From positions 186,001 to 250,000 of the forward strand of contig NZ_MAXF01000038.1 of the NCBI RefSeq assembly GCF_001704635.1: 64,000 nucleotides of DNA. Direction: 5' to 3'. The position numbers and the translations under genes are program-made. Below the pieces are notes generated by a model. It was not told the origin of the DNA and searched no databases. It saw only the letters and a list, made by a program, of their open reading frames with translations. Shown here piece after piece: positions 54,134 through 62,386 of this stretch (positions are counted from its first letter, which is position 1; the number at the start of each line of letters is the position of its first letter). This stretch comes from Streptomyces sparsogenes (lineage in GTDB: Bacteria; Actinomycetota; Actinomycetes; Streptomycetales; Streptomycetaceae).

Positions 54134-54571
54134 ATGTCGCTCTACGCCGCGTACGCCGGCAACCTCGACGCGCGGCTGATGTCCCGCCGCGCACCGCACT
54201 CCCCGCTGCGCGGCACGGGGTGGATCAACGGCTGGCGCCTGACCTTCGGGGGCGAGCAGATGGGCTGGGAGGGCGCCCTCGCCACCATCGTCGAGGCGCC
54301 GCGCTCCCAGGTCTTCGTCGCCCTGTACGACATCGCCCCCATGGACGAGGAGTCCATGGACCGCTGGGAGGGGGTCGGCCTGGACGTCTACCGCCGGATG
54401 CGGATCCGGGTCCACACCCTGGACGGCGACGAGGCGGCCTGGCTGTACGTGCTCAACGGCTACGAGGGCGGCCTCCCCTCCGCCCGCTACCTCGGCGAGA
54501 TCGCGGACGCCGCCGAGTCCGCCGGGGCCCCGCACGACTACGTCATGGAACTGCGCAAGCGCCCCTGCTGA
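54134..54571 (+). CDS. Gamma-glutamylcyclotransferase-like protein
   Basis: A 145-residue protein of the gamma-glutamylcyclotransferase/AIG2-like fold. Its N-terminus [20 protein letters not shown] corresponds to the substrate loop YxxYGSN (here AYAGN). [11 protein letters not shown] and [20 protein letters not shown] follow, with the Glu region typical of the family, then [20 protein letters not shown]. Substrate unknown. The start follows TACCCT by 7 nt with no ribosome site, so it is probably leaderless. The PNP gene follows in the same direction but has its own promoter. Confidence 0.85.
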   Translation: MSLYAAYAGNLDARLMSRRAPHSPLRGTGWINGWRLTFGGEQMGWEGALATIVEAPRSQVFVALYDIAPMDEESMDRWEGVGLDVYRRMRIRVHTLDGDEAAWLYVLNGYEGGLPSARYLGEIADAAESAGAPHDYVMELRKRPC

Positions 54572-54658
54572 GCGCGGCCCGCCCCGGCCCCGCCGCCGTA
54601 TCGCCCGCGCAGTTCGATCGCACCTTGGCAAAGAATCGAACGCTGCGCCCGGATACGT

Positions 54659-54670
54659 CTACGCGCGTAG
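54659..54670. promoter_or_regulatory. deo-type palindrome CTACGCGCGTAG upstream of purine nucleoside phosphorylase
   Basis: A perfect 12-bp palindrome covering the -35 position of the promoter below. The identical sequence occurs at 63164-63175 in the deoC promoter. Confidence 0.75.
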
Positions 54671-54682
54671 GCAATCAGCGGC

Positions 54683-54688
54683 TAATCT
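54683..54688 (+). promoter_or_regulatory. -10 box TAATCT for leaderless PNP transcript
   Basis: TAATCT ends 7 nt before the GTG start. The -35 region falls inside the CTACGCGCGTAG palindrome. Confidence 0.55.
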
Positions 54689-54695
54689 CATCCGC

Positions 54696-55511
54696 GTGAA
54701 CGCATCAGTTACCCGTCAGGGGGACCCCTACGCCGCCGCCGACGCCGCGGCCGCGCGCCTCCGCCAGCTCACCGGCGAAGAGATCCACGACGTCGCCCTG
54801 GTCCTCGGCTCGGGCTGGGTGCCCGCCACCGACGCCCTCGGCGCCCCGGAGCACGAGTTCCCGGTCACCGAGCTGCCCTCCTTCCCGCCGCCCGCCGTCG
54901 AGGGCCACGCGGGCAAGATCCGCTCGTACAAGATCAACGACAAGCGGGCGCTGGTCTTCCTCGGCCGCACGCACTACTACGAGGGCCGCGGTGTCGCCGC
55001 CGTCGCGCACGGCGTACGGACCGCCATCGCCGCCGGCTGCAAGACCGTAGTCCTCACCAACGGCTGCGGCGGCCTCCGCGAGGGCATGCGCCCCGGCCAG
55101 CCGGTGCTGATCAGCGACCACATCAACCTCACCGCCACCTCCCCGATCGTCGGCGCGAACTTCGTCGACCTCACGGACCTCTACTCGCCCCGGCTGCGCG
55201 AGCTGTGCCGACAGATCGACCCCACCCTGGAAGAGGGCGTCTACGCGCAGTTCCCCGGCCCGCACTACGAGACGCCCGCCGAGATCCACATGACCCGCGT
55301 CCTCGGCGCCGACCTCGTGGGCATGTCCACCGCCCTGGAGGCGATCGCCGCCCGCGAGGCGGGGGCCGAGGTCCTCGGCATCTCCCTGGTCACCAACCTC
55401 GCCGCCGGCATGACGGGCGAGCCCCTCAACCACGAGGAGGTCCTCCAGGCGGGCCGCGACTCGGCCGCGCGGATGGGCAGCCTCCTGGCGCAGGTCCTCG
55501 ACCGCATCTGA
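54696..55511 (+). CDS. Purine nucleoside phosphorylase
   Basis: A 271-residue trimeric-class (PunA-like) phosphorylase that splits purine nucleosides to base and ribose-1-phosphate. It has [16 protein letters not shown] (phosphate loop), [53 protein letters not shown] and [17 protein letters not shown] 54696 follows TAATCT by 7 nt with no ribosome-binding site. The gene shares a promoter palindrome with deoC 8.5 kb downstream and precedes the phosphosugar mutase gene, giving a nucleoside-to-glycolysis route. Confidence 0.95.
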   Translation: MNASVTRQGDPYAAADAAAARLRQLTGEEIHDVALVLGSGWVPATDALGAPEHEFPVTELPSFPPPAVEGHAGKIRSYKINDKRALVFLGRTHYYEGRGVAAVAHGVRTAIAAGCKTVVLTNGCGGLREGMRPGQPVLISDHINLTATSPIVGANFVDLTDLYSPRLRELCRQIDPTLEEGVYAQFPGPHYETPAEIHMTRVLGADLVGMSTALEAIAAREAGAEVLGISLVTNLAAGMTGEPLNHEEVLQAGRDSAARMGSLLAQVLDRI

Positions 55512-55637
55512 CCCCGACCGCCGATTCAGGGCTCGGCTCTCCCCCGGCCACCGCCGGGAGATGCCCCTGCGCCGGGCCCGAGCCGGGCGTCACGGCCGTT
55601 CGCCCGGGTACTCACTGAGCAGCCCTTCTCGGCGGCC

Positions 55638-55686
55638 ACCCGGCGACGCCGAGGCGGCGTGGCCCTCCCGGCGACGCCGAGGCGGC
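55638..55686. repeat. Direct repeat of about 20 bp upstream of the mutase gene
   Basis: CCGGCGACGCCGAGGCGGCG occurs twice, starting near 55638 and 55667, in the 260-bp spacer between the phosphorylase and mutase genes. The spacer holds no gene. Confidence 0.6.
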
Positions 55687-55771
55687 GGGGCGCGGGCGCG
55701 CGGCAGCGCGGCTCGGCCTCGCTCCGCAACCGATACCCGCCCGTCCCCAGCCACCCCCCAGGAGGCCGCCC

Positions 55772-57523
55772 ATGGCGCCCACCCCCGAGTCCGACCTCAT
55801 CGCCGCAGCCAGCACCTGGATGGCCGAGGACCCCGACCCCGAGACCCGCCAAGAGCTGGCCGAGCTGCTGGAGGCGGCCGACGCGGGCGAGCCGGAGGCG
55901 CTCGACCGGCTGGCCGACCGGTTCTCCGGCACCCTGCAGTTCGGCACCGCCGGCCTGCGCGGGGAGCTGGGCGCCGGCCCGATGCGGATGAACCGCGCCG
56001 TGGTCGTCCGCGCCGCCGCCGGCCTCGCCGCGTACCTGACCAAGCAGGCGGGCGCCGGGGACGAGCCCGGCCTCGTCGTCATCGGCTACGACGCCCGCTA
56101 CAAGAGCGCGGACTTCGCCCGCGACACCGCCGCCGTCATGACCGGCGCGGGCCTGCGGGCCGCGCTGCTGCCGCGCCCGCTCCCCACGCCCGTGCTCGCC
56201 TTCGCCATCCGCCACCTCGGCGCGGTCGCCGGGGTGGAGGTCACCGCCAGCCACAACCCGCCCCGCGACAACGGCTACAAGGTCTACCTCGGCGACGGCT
56301 CCCAGATCGTGCCGCCCGCCGACCACGACATCGCCGCCGAGATCGCCGCGATCGGCGGCCTCGACGACGTGCCCCGCCCGGACTCCGGCTGGGAGACCCT
56401 CGGCGACGAGGTCCTGGACGCCTACCTGGCCCGTACGGACGCCGTCCTCACCCCCGGCTCCCCGCGCGACGTGCGCGTCGTCTACACCCCGCTGCACGGC
56501 GTCGGCCGCGAGACCGTCACGGCCGCCTTCGCCCGCGCGGGCTTCCCGGCCCCCACGGTGGTCGCCGAGCAGGCCGACCCGGACCCGGCCTTCCCGACCG
56601 TCGCGTTCCCCAACCCCGAGGAGCCGGGCGCGATGGACCTCGCGTTCGCCACCGCGCGCGGCCTCGGCCCCGGCGGCGCGGACATCATCATCGCGAACGA
56701 CCCCGACGCGGACCGCTGCGCCGTGGCCGTGCCGGCCCCCGAGGCCGCGCCGTCCTCCCCGTCCACCCCCACCGCCACGCGGTGGCGCATGCTCCGGGGC
56801 GACGAGGTCGGCGCACTCCTCGCCACCCACCTGATCCACAAGGCGGCCCGCGGCACCTTCGCGACCTCGATCGTCTCGTCGTCCCTGCTCTCCCGCATCG
56901 CGGACGCCGCCGGCCTCCCGTACGCCGAGACCCTGACCGGCTTCAAGTGGCTCGCCCGGGCCGGTGGCCTGCGCTACGCCTACGAGGAGGCGCTCGGCTA
57001 CTGCGTCGATCCCGAGGGCGTGCGCGACAAGGACGGCATCACGGCCGCGCTGCTCGTCGCCGAGCTGACGGCCGAACTCAAGGAGCAGGGCCGCACCCTC
57101 GCCGACCTGCTCGACGACATCGCGCTGGAGCACGGGCTGCACGCCACCGACCAGCTGTCCGTACGCGTCGAGGACCTGTCCCTGATCGGCCAGGCCATGA
57201 AGCGGCTGCGCGAGCAGCCGCCCACCGAGCTGGCGGGCCTGGCCGTCGCGTCCGGCGAGGACCTCACGCGCGGTACGGAGGCGCTGCCCCCGACGGACGG
57301 CCTGCGCTACCACCTCTCCGGCCGCCCCGGCACAGCCCCCGGGACCGCCGTCCGGTCGGCCCGCGTGATCGTCCGCCCGAGCGGCACCGAGCCCAAGCTG
57401 AAGTGCTACCTGGAAGTGGTGGTCGAGGTCCCGGGCGCGGACGCGCTCGCGCCGGCGCGCGCGACGGCGGAGCAGGTCCTGGCGGCCGTCAAGGCGGACC
57501 TCGCGGCGGCGGCGGGGATCTGA
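55772..57523 (+). CDS. manB: Phosphosugar mutase (phosphomannomutase/phosphopentomutase-like)
   Basis: A 583-residue alpha-D-phosphohexomutase. The four family motifs are intact: active-site serine loop VEVTASHNPPRDNGYKVY, metal-binding ANDPDADRCAVAV, sugar-specificity loop ETLTGFKWLARAGG with YEEALGYCV, and phosphate-binding VRPSGTEPKLKCYLE. In actinobacterial genomes this form next to a nucleoside phosphorylase and deoC may convert ribose-1-phosphate to ribose-5-phosphate as well as hexose phosphates. Specificity cannot be read from sequence. ATG 55772 has AGGAGG upstream. Confidence 0.92.
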   Translation: MAPTPESDLIAAASTWMAEDPDPETRQELAELLEAADAGEPEALDRLADRFSGTLQFGTAGLRGELGAGPMRMNRAVVVRAAAGLAAYLTKQAGAGDEPGLVVIGYDARYKSADFARDTAAVMTGAGLRAALLPRPLPTPVLAFAIRHLGAVAGVEVTASHNPPRDNGYKVYLGDGSQIVPPADHDIAAEIAAIGGLDDVPRPDSGWETLGDEVLDAYLARTDAVLTPGSPRDVRVVYTPLHGVGRETVTAAFARAGFPAPTVVAEQADPDPAFPTVAFPNPEEPGAMDLAFATARGLGPGGADIIIANDPDADRCAVAVPAPEAAPSSPSTPTATRWRMLRGDEVGALLATHLIHKAARGTFATSIVSSSLLSRIADAAGLPYAETLTGFKWLARAGGLRYAYEEALGYCVDPEGVRDKDGITAALLVAELTAELKEQGRTLADLLDDIALEHGLHATDQLSVRVEDLSLIGQAMKRLREQPPTELAGLAVASGEDLTRGTEALPPTDGLRYHLSGRPGTAPGTAVRSARVIVRPSGTEPKLKCYLEVVVEVPGADALAPARATAEQVLAAVKADLAAAAGI

Positions 57524-57535
57524 CACCCGAGTTGC

Positions 57536-57593
57536 GGTGAGTATCGGACGGCGACACGCCGACGCCACGGTGTGTCGCCGTCCGATACTCACC
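57536..57593. repeat. Palindromic repeat, copy B (58 bp), overlapping MFS stop codon
   Basis: A 22-bp near-perfect outer stem (GGTGAGTATC and CGGACGGCGACAC with their complements) around ACGCCA. It lies between the convergent mutase and MFS genes, and the MFS stop codon is inside its right arm. Relative to copy A at 27892-27949 the stem positions GA/TC are replaced by CG/CG, preserving pairing. Confidence 0.85.
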
Positions 57594-58896
57594 GCAAAGC
57601 TCCACCTCCCGGTTCGGGGGCCGGGCCGGGCCGGCCGCTGGTCAGGCGGTGTCCCAGCTCGGACAGGGCCAGGGCGAGCACGGCCACCACGGCACCGATC
57701 AGGCTGATCCGCCGGGCACCGAGGGTGCCGATGCCCACCGCCCCGATGACGCCGGAGAAGGCGATGGCGAGGTAGAGGAACGCCGCGTTGAGCGAGATGA
57801 GCAGCGGGGCCGAGGCGGGGTTCAGGGCGATGAGACGGGACTGCTGGGGCGCGGTGATGCCCCAGGCCGCGATGGCGTAGACGACCGTGATGGCGAGGGC
57901 GGCGGCGAACGAGCCGGTCGCGAGCGGGAGGACGGCGAGGCTGACCGCGAGCAGCGCGACGGCGCCCCCGACCACCAGGCGCGCGCCGAACCGGTCGGCC
58001 AGCGTCCCCGCGTAGAAGTTGCCGGCCGTGCCCGTCAGGCCGAAGGCGAACATGAGCACGGCCAGCCGCGTGCCGTCGCCGCCGGTGGCGGGGGCGAACA
58101 CCTCGGCCATGTAGGTGTAGACGACGTACGCGGCGGTGAAGGCGACCAGCGTGGTGGCCAGGACGACGACCACGCGCCGGTCACCCAGCGGCGCGAGGCG
58201 CCGGCGCAGCCCGCCCGGGGCCGGGACCGACACCCGGGGGACGAGGGCGAGGACACCGATCAGGCCCAGGACGGTGAGCAGGGTGATGAACCACATCGTC
58301 GCGCGCCATCCGAGCGCGCTGCCCACGACGGTGCCGATCGGCGCGCCCAGCGCGGTCGCGGCGGTCAGTCCGGTGGTGACGGCGGCGATGGCCCGGCCGC
58401 GGCGCTCGGGGCCCACCAGCGCGGAGGCGGTGACGCCGGCCGCCGGGATGTACAGGCCGGCGCCGGAGGCGGCGACGACCTGGGCGATCAGGACCCCGGG
58501 GAAGCTCGGGGCGAGCCCCGTGCCGATGACGCCCAGCAGGTAGAGCAGGACGGACAGCTTGAGCACCCGGTGGCGGGGCCAGCCGGCGGTGAGGGTGGCC
58601 AGGACCGGCGACATCACGGCACAGGTCAGCGCGAAGACGGTGACGACCTGCCCCGCGGTGGTGGTGGAGACGCCCAGCGACTCGCTGAACTCGGGCAGCA
58701 CGCCGGCGAGGACGAACTCGTCGGTGCCGATCGCGAAGGTGCCGAACCCGAGCACCAGGATGCTCCGCCGGTGCGATGTGTCCGGGCCCTCTCCCGGTGT
58801 GCCGGCCGAGCCCTCTCCCGGTATGCCGGCCGAGCCCTCTCCCGGTGTGCCGGCCGACGTGTCGCCCCCGCTCTCCGGGGCGGACGTGCGCGTCAT
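57589..58896 (-). CDS. MFS transporter (drug efflux-like)
   Basis: A 435-residue, 12-helix major facilitator of the DHA1/AraJ-like class. The N-terminal helix reads ILVLGFGTFAIGTDEFVLAG, with TxxxE signature (AIGTDEFVLAGVLPEFSESL), loop LTAGWPRHRVLKL and ERRGRAIAAVTTG. The first ~40 residues are an AGTPGEG repeat encoded by three 24-bp tandem units. The adjacent TetR gene is divergent, so this is probably a regulator-controlled exporter of toxic compounds. ATG 58896 follows GGAGG. Confidence 0.92.
   Translation of the reverse strand: MTRTSAPESGGDTSAGTPGEGSAGIPGEGSAGTPGEGPDTSHRRSILVLGFGTFAIGTDEFVLAGVLPEFSESLGVSTTTAGQVVTVFALTCAVMSPVLATLTAGWPRHRVLKLSVLLYLLGVIGTGLAPSFPGVLIAQVVAASGAGLYIPAAGVTASALVGPERRGRAIAAVTTGLTAATALGAPIGTVVGSALGWRATMWFITLLTVLGLIGVLALVPRVSVPAPGGLRRRLAPLGDRRVVVVLATTLVAFTAAYVVYTYMAEVFAPATGGDGTRLAVLMFAFGLTGTAGNFYAGTLADRFGARLVVGGAVALLAVSLAVLPLATGSFAAALAITVVYAIAAWGITAPQQSRLIALNPASAPLLISLNAAFLYLAIAFSGVIGAVGIGTLGARRISLIGAVVAVLALALSELGHRLTSGRPGPAPEPGGGALR
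58786..58857. repeat. 24-bp tandem repeat, three units, inside MFS gene
   Basis: Units at 58786-58809, 58810-58833 and 58834-58857 (beginning GCCCTCTCCCGGT) differ at one base and encode the AGTPGEG repeats. Confidence 0.9.
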
Positions 58897-58907
58897 GAAC
58901 CCTCCTC

Positions 58908-58951
58908 GGTACCGATCGGTTCCATCCTGCGGGACGGTACTGATCGGTTCC
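58908..58951. promoter_or_regulatory. Two TetR-type operators between MFS and tetR
   Basis: GGTACCGATCGGTTCC (58908-58923) and GGTACTGATCGGTTCC (58936-58951), 28 bp apart, each around an ACCGATCGGT-like palindrome. They overlap the candidate MFS promoter (TTGACG at 58958-58963 and TACCGT at 58934-58939, minus strand, 18-bp spacer) and the -35 of tetR. Confidence 0.75.
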
Positions 58952-58970
58952 GTCTTGCGTCAAGGGTGAT

Positions 58971-58976
58971 TACCGT
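58971..58976 (+). promoter_or_regulatory. Candidate -10 for leaderless tetR transcript
   Basis: TACCGT ends 6 nt before the tetR ATG; TTCCGT (58948-58953) is 17 bp upstream. Confidence 0.5.
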
Positions 58977-58982
58977 GGACGC

Positions 58983-59522
58983 ATGGCAACGAACGCACGC
59001 GATCGCCTGCTCCAGGCGGCCGAGGACCTGTTCTACGCGGAAGGCATCCACGCGGTCGGCCTGGAGCGCCTGTTGGCCGTCTCCGGCGTCGGCCGGGCCT
59101 CGCTCTACCGGCACTTCTCGGGCAAGGACGAGCTGGTGACCGCCGTCCTCCAGCGGCGCGACGAGCACTGGCGGGCCTGGCTCGAGGCGCGGGTCGAGGC
59201 CCATGGCGGCGGCCCGCTCGCCGTCTTCGACGCGCTGGCCGAGGGCGCGGAGGAAGAAGGGTTCCACGGCTGCGCGTTCATCAACGCCATGGCCGAGACC
59301 GGCGACCCCGGCAGCGAGGTCCACCGGCTCGCCGCCGCCCACAAGCGCGGCGTCACCGCCTACGTGCACGGTCTGCTCACCCGGGCCGGCCACCCCCGGG
59401 CCGACGAGCTGGCGGACGAGTTCGCGCTGCTCATGGACGGGGCGATCGTCACCTCCATGCGCGAGCGGAGCGGCGAACCCGCCCGCCGGGCGCGACGGAT
59501 GGCCGAGCGGCTGATGGCCTGA
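58983..59522 (+). CDS. TetR-family repressor of the MFS gene
   Basis: A 179-residue regulator. The HTH reads RDRLLQAAEDLFYAEGIHAV, then LLAVSGVGRASLYRHFSGKD. The C-terminal ligand domain has FHGCAFINAMAETGDPGSEV, typical of a TetR_C_33-like branch with a conserved Cys. The divergent arrangement with twin operators in the 86-bp gap points to autoregulated control of the MFS exporter. Start is at a leaderless-type promoter. Confidence 0.93.
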   Translation: MATNARDRLLQAAEDLFYAEGIHAVGLERLLAVSGVGRASLYRHFSGKDELVTAVLQRRDEHWRAWLEARVEAHGGGPLAVFDALAEGAEEEGFHGCAFINAMAETGDPGSEVHRLAAAHKRGVTAYVHGLLTRAGHPRADELADEFALLMDGAIVTSMRERSGEPARRARRMAERLMA

Positions 59523-59731
59523 CGCCCATGGCGGCGGTCGGCGAACAGCACGGCGGCCCGACAGGTCACCCAGCGCCCGGGCCGGGCTGTGGGTGGCTCA
59601 TGCGATTATGCGGGCGGCTCTCGATCGCACTCGTGATCGAGCCACATCGGGCCATCGGCCATCGGCCATCAGGCCATCGAACGAGAACGGGAGTGTGGTG
59701 TGGGCGGGACTGGGGGCAGGACGAGTCGTCG

Positions 59732-60820
59732 GTGTCCGATGAGGAGTGGGAGCGGTTCCTCCGCGAAACGGTGAGGGACACGACCGGCGCCCCCGTGGAG
59801 CCGTCGGCACGCGCCCGCGAGGTGGCGCGACGGCTCCGGGAGCATCCCGGGCAGCCGGAGGGCTGGCGTACGTACTCCCCGGCCCGGCCCCGGCGCAGGA
59901 AGGTCTGGTACGTCACCGGGCTGGTGGCGCTCGTGGCCCTCCTCGTGGCGCTCTTCCCCCAGCAGATCGTCGGCTGGTTCGGCGGCGACGACGGCGGACA
60001 GGACGGGGCCCCGCTGGCCGCCGAGTCGGAAGCCCCGCGGAAGGCGCCGGACGCCGAGCCCGACCTGCGCCCCACCCTCGCCGAACCCTTCCGGGGCTCG
60101 CCCGCCGCCCGCTGGGCCGACGGCGCGGCGGGGATCACCGTGCCACCGGCCAAGGCGACCGGCTGGATGGACGCCGCCCAGGTCGAGCGGGCCCTGAAGC
60201 AGAGCCGGGACTTCCTGGTGGCGGCGGGGCTCGACTCCGACGTGCTGCGCGGCGAGCGCCCCACGAAGGCGATCGCGCTGCTGAACCCGCACCAGCAGGA
60301 CGTCCAGGACTATCTCCGCACCGCCCTGTCGTCGAAGAAGCCCGACCCCGACACCGACCCGCTGCTGTTGTTCAGCCGCTTCCGGACGGAGCAGACCCGG
60401 CTGGTCGGTGACGTGGTCAAGACGCGCGGCCGGCTCACATACCGGGAGGGGAAGCGGGGGGCGGTCGAGGTGACGGCGGACGTCACCTTCGTGTACCCGG
60501 TCACCCCGGCGGCCGACAGCGGGCGGGACGCCGAGGTCCTCCGTACGATCGTGCGGCGCAAGGTGGTGATGAGCTGGGACGACCCGGCCAAGGTCATCAC
60601 CGAGCCGGGCACGATGTCCCTCGTCTCGTACGCGCTCGACATGACCAACGGCGGCTGCTCCGGCCCGACCGGCTACTTCGTGCCACCCTTCGGCACGGCC
60701 GACGAGCAGCCCACCGACGAGGACCACCTCATCGATCCGTATGACCGCAGCAAGCCGGTCGACGCGAACGACGGCACGACGTCCCCGGACAACGACTGCG
60801 CGACCGCCACGCGCTCCTAG
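59732..60820 (+). CDS. Membrane-anchored hypothetical protein
   Basis: A 362-residue protein. A cytoplasmic N-terminus of about 60 residues (SDEEWERFLRETVRDTTG) precedes one membrane helix (VWYVTGLVALVALLVALFPQ). The extracellular domain is about 280 residues, with LNPHQQDVQDYLRTALSSKK, GRLTYREGKRGAVEVTADVT, FVYPV and the C-terminal SGPTGYFVPPFGTADEQPTD segment. It looks like a Streptomyces-conserved surface protein; I do not recognise a function. GTG 59732 is a compromise start, with AGGA 11 nt upstream; the frame is open to 59528. Confidence 0.78.
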   Translation: MSDEEWERFLRETVRDTTGAPVEPSARAREVARRLREHPGQPEGWRTYSPARPRRRKVWYVTGLVALVALLVALFPQQIVGWFGGDDGGQDGAPLAAESEAPRKAPDAEPDLRPTLAEPFRGSPAARWADGAAGITVPPAKATGWMDAAQVERALKQSRDFLVAAGLDSDVLRGERPTKAIALLNPHQQDVQDYLRTALSSKKPDPDTDPLLLFSRFRTEQTRLVGDVVKTRGRLTYREGKRGAVEVTADVTFVYPVTPAADSGRDAEVLRTIVRRKVVMSWDDPAKVITEPGTMSLVSYALDMTNGGCSGPTGYFVPPFGTADEQPTDEDHLIDPYDRSKPVDANDGTTSPDNDCATATRS

Positions 60821-60846
60821 GTCAAGGAGCCCGACCACAGCAGAAC

Positions 60847-60870
60847 GGCCCCCGCCGGGTGGCGGGGGCC
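60847..60870. terminator. 10-bp stem-loop between convergent genes
   Basis: Perfect GC arms at 60847-60856 and 60861-60870 with loop GGGT, 26 bp after the upstream stop. It also lies downstream of the DUF397 coding region on the opposite strand. Confidence 0.75.
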
Positions 60871-60895
60871 GCGCTCTTCGGTGCCGCCGGGCACG

Positions 60896-61117
60896 TGAGA
60901 CGGCGGGGAACCCGCCGCCCTTGACGGCCGAGACGAAGGACGACCAGGCCCCCGTCGGGAAGACCAGCGCGGGGCCGTGGGGATCCTTGCTGTCGCGGAC
61001 GGGGACGGTACCGGCGGACGCGCATCCGGGTGCCCACTCGACGCATGCGCCGCCGTCGCCGTTGCTGTGGCTGGACTTGACCCACTCCGCGCGGGACAAG
61101 TCCGGGGTGCTGCTCAT
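60896..61117 (-). pseudogene. DUF397 gene that appears to have lost its stop codon
   Basis: A typical Streptomyces DUF397 protein for 73 residues: MSSTPDLSRAEWVKSSHSNG, then CVEWAPGC, VPVRDSKDPHGPALVF and WSSFVSAVKGGGFPAV. Codon 74 is TCA where TGA would give the normal family length. The frame then continues through the stem-loop and antisense to the neighbouring gene until 59669. DUF397 proteins usually accompany XRE regulators of the AbaA/WhiJ type; no XRE gene is next to it here. Either this is a one-base stop-loss or a sequencing error. Confidence 0.65.
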
Positions 61118-61132
61118 GGCGTCAATGCCTCC

Positions 61133-61327
61133 ATGGGGACACAACTCCTCGGCCACGCCCGCGTGCTGCTCGGTGACCGCAAAGCGGACACCGGAGAACT
61201 CCGGTTCCTGGCGAACCGCCTGTGCGAGGCGCTGCGCGATGTGCTGCGCGTGGCGGAGAGCCGAGGCAGGCGCCTGCCCGCACCCGACGGGGACGGCCCC
61301 GCCGAGCCGGCCAGGGACTCGTCATGA
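61133..61327 (+). CDS. Small hypothetical protein
   Basis: A 64-residue helical protein beginning MGTQLLGHARVLLGDRKADT with an Arg/Leu-rich amphipathic segment (RFLANRLCEALRDVLRVAES). No family was recognised and no clear ribosome-binding site is present. Support comes from the ATGA overlap with the following gene and its divergent position relative to the DUF397 gene. Confidence 0.45.
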   Translation: MGTQLLGHARVLLGDRKADTGELRFLANRLCEALRDVLRVAESRGRRLPAPDGDGPAEPARDSS

Positions 61328-61575
61328 CCGGCTGGCGGATCAAGGCCGTCCCAGGGCGGGGCCTGCGGCGCACGGGCGAGGACGGGTTCGCGCTGCCGCT
61401 CCAGATCAGCAGCGGCAGGCAGCCTCGCGCCATCGCCGACCTGGAACTGACCCCCGCCGAGGCGGAACAACTGCACGCGGCCCTCTGCTACGCGCTCGGC
61501 GGCCAGCCCCCGCCCGCCGGTGCCCCGGAATGCCGTCAGGCGGTCCACTACCCGGGCGGCCGACAGCGGTACTGA
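61324..61575 (+). CDS. Small hypothetical protein, coupled to preceding gene
   Basis: An 83-residue protein (MTGWRIKAVPGRGLRRTGED and onward). A beta-rich first half (FALPLQISSGRQPRAIADLE) is followed by a helix with LTPAEAEQLHAALCYALGG. It has the look of the small single-domain proteins found beside DUF397/XRE genes in Streptomyces. The function is unknown. ATG overlaps the upstream stop. Confidence 0.5.
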   Translation: MTGWRIKAVPGRGLRRTGEDGFALPLQISSGRQPRAIADLELTPAEAEQLHAALCYALGGQPPPAGAPECRQAVHYPGGRQRY

Positions 61576-61748
61576 ACGAAGACAGCCGTCCGCTCCACGG
61601 GAAACCACGAGCGGGTGGCGCTCAGCCGCCCGTCCGGGACTGTCTGTGGGAAGCGTCCCGGGCGGGCCCACGCGACGACCGGCCTGCGTCTGCCGCAGCG
61701 GTGACGAGGGGCAGGGGTGATCGCGACGACGCCGGGCGAAGGTGTCAC

Positions 61749-62324
61749 CTAGGAGACACCGAGCCCTTCCTGCCGAGGCGTACCGCCGTCGCCCGCGTCA
61801 TCGGATGAGCTGCTCGCGGGGCCCAGCTCGTGCCCGCGGAAGGACAGCAGGAGCATCAGGACACTGCCGCAAGAGATCGCCCAGTCGGCGAGGTTCATCA
61901 CGCTGAAGTCCCGGACCGCGATGAAGTCGACCACCGCGCCCCGCAGGTCCCCGGGGGAACGGAAGAGGCGGTCCGTGAGGTTGCCCAGCGCGCCGCCCAG
62001 CAGCAGTCCCAGCGAGATCGCCCACGGTGTGCTGGCCAACCGGCGGGACACCCGGACGATGGCGACGGCGACCGCCGCCGCTATCAGGGTGAACACGATG
62101 GTCGTCGCCTCGCCGAGGCCGAAGGCCGCGCCGGGGTTGCGCTGCACGCGCAGCTCCAGCCAGGTGCCGAGGACCGGGACGGGGGCGTGGCCCTCCAGAC
62201 CCGCGACCACCGCCAGCTTGCTTCCCTGGTCGATGACGTACGCGATACCGGCGACCGCCCACAGCAGCCAAAGGCACCGTCGTTTGGCGGGTGTGCCGGT
62301 GTTGGGTGCCTCGCTTGTCGTCAC
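61749..62324 (-). CDS. lspA: Lipoprotein signal peptidase (signal peptidase II)
   Basis: A 191-residue, four-helix membrane aspartyl protease that removes signal peptides from prolipoproteins. The motifs are [43 protein letters not shown] with the first catalytic Asp region ([12 protein letters not shown]), and [13 protein letters not shown] with the second Asp. The last reads MNLADW where FNxADS is common. The C-terminal tail is Ser/Asp/Gly-rich. GTG 62324 has GAGGAGA upstream. The location away from a pseudouridine-synthase gene suggests an accessory copy. Confidence 0.9.
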   Translation of the reverse strand: MTTSEAPNTGTPAKRRCLWLLWAVAGIAYVIDQGSKLAVVAGLEGHAPVPVLGTWLELRVQRNPGAAFGLGEATTIVFTLIAAAVAVAIVRVSRRLASTPWAISLGLLLGGALGNLTDRLFRSPGDLRGAVVDFIAVRDFSVMNLADWAISCGSVLMLLLSFRGHELGPASSSSDDAGDGGTPRQEGLGVS

Positions 62325-62386
62325 GCTGGTCTCCTCGCCGTCCCGGTGTCACGCCAGCCTACGGCCGCCGGGAAAACCGCGACCGC

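Noticed and set aside
55526..57592. 688-codon minus-strand frame
   Set aside because: Shadow of the phosphosugar mutase gene; Arg/Gly/Asp-biased composition and no domain.
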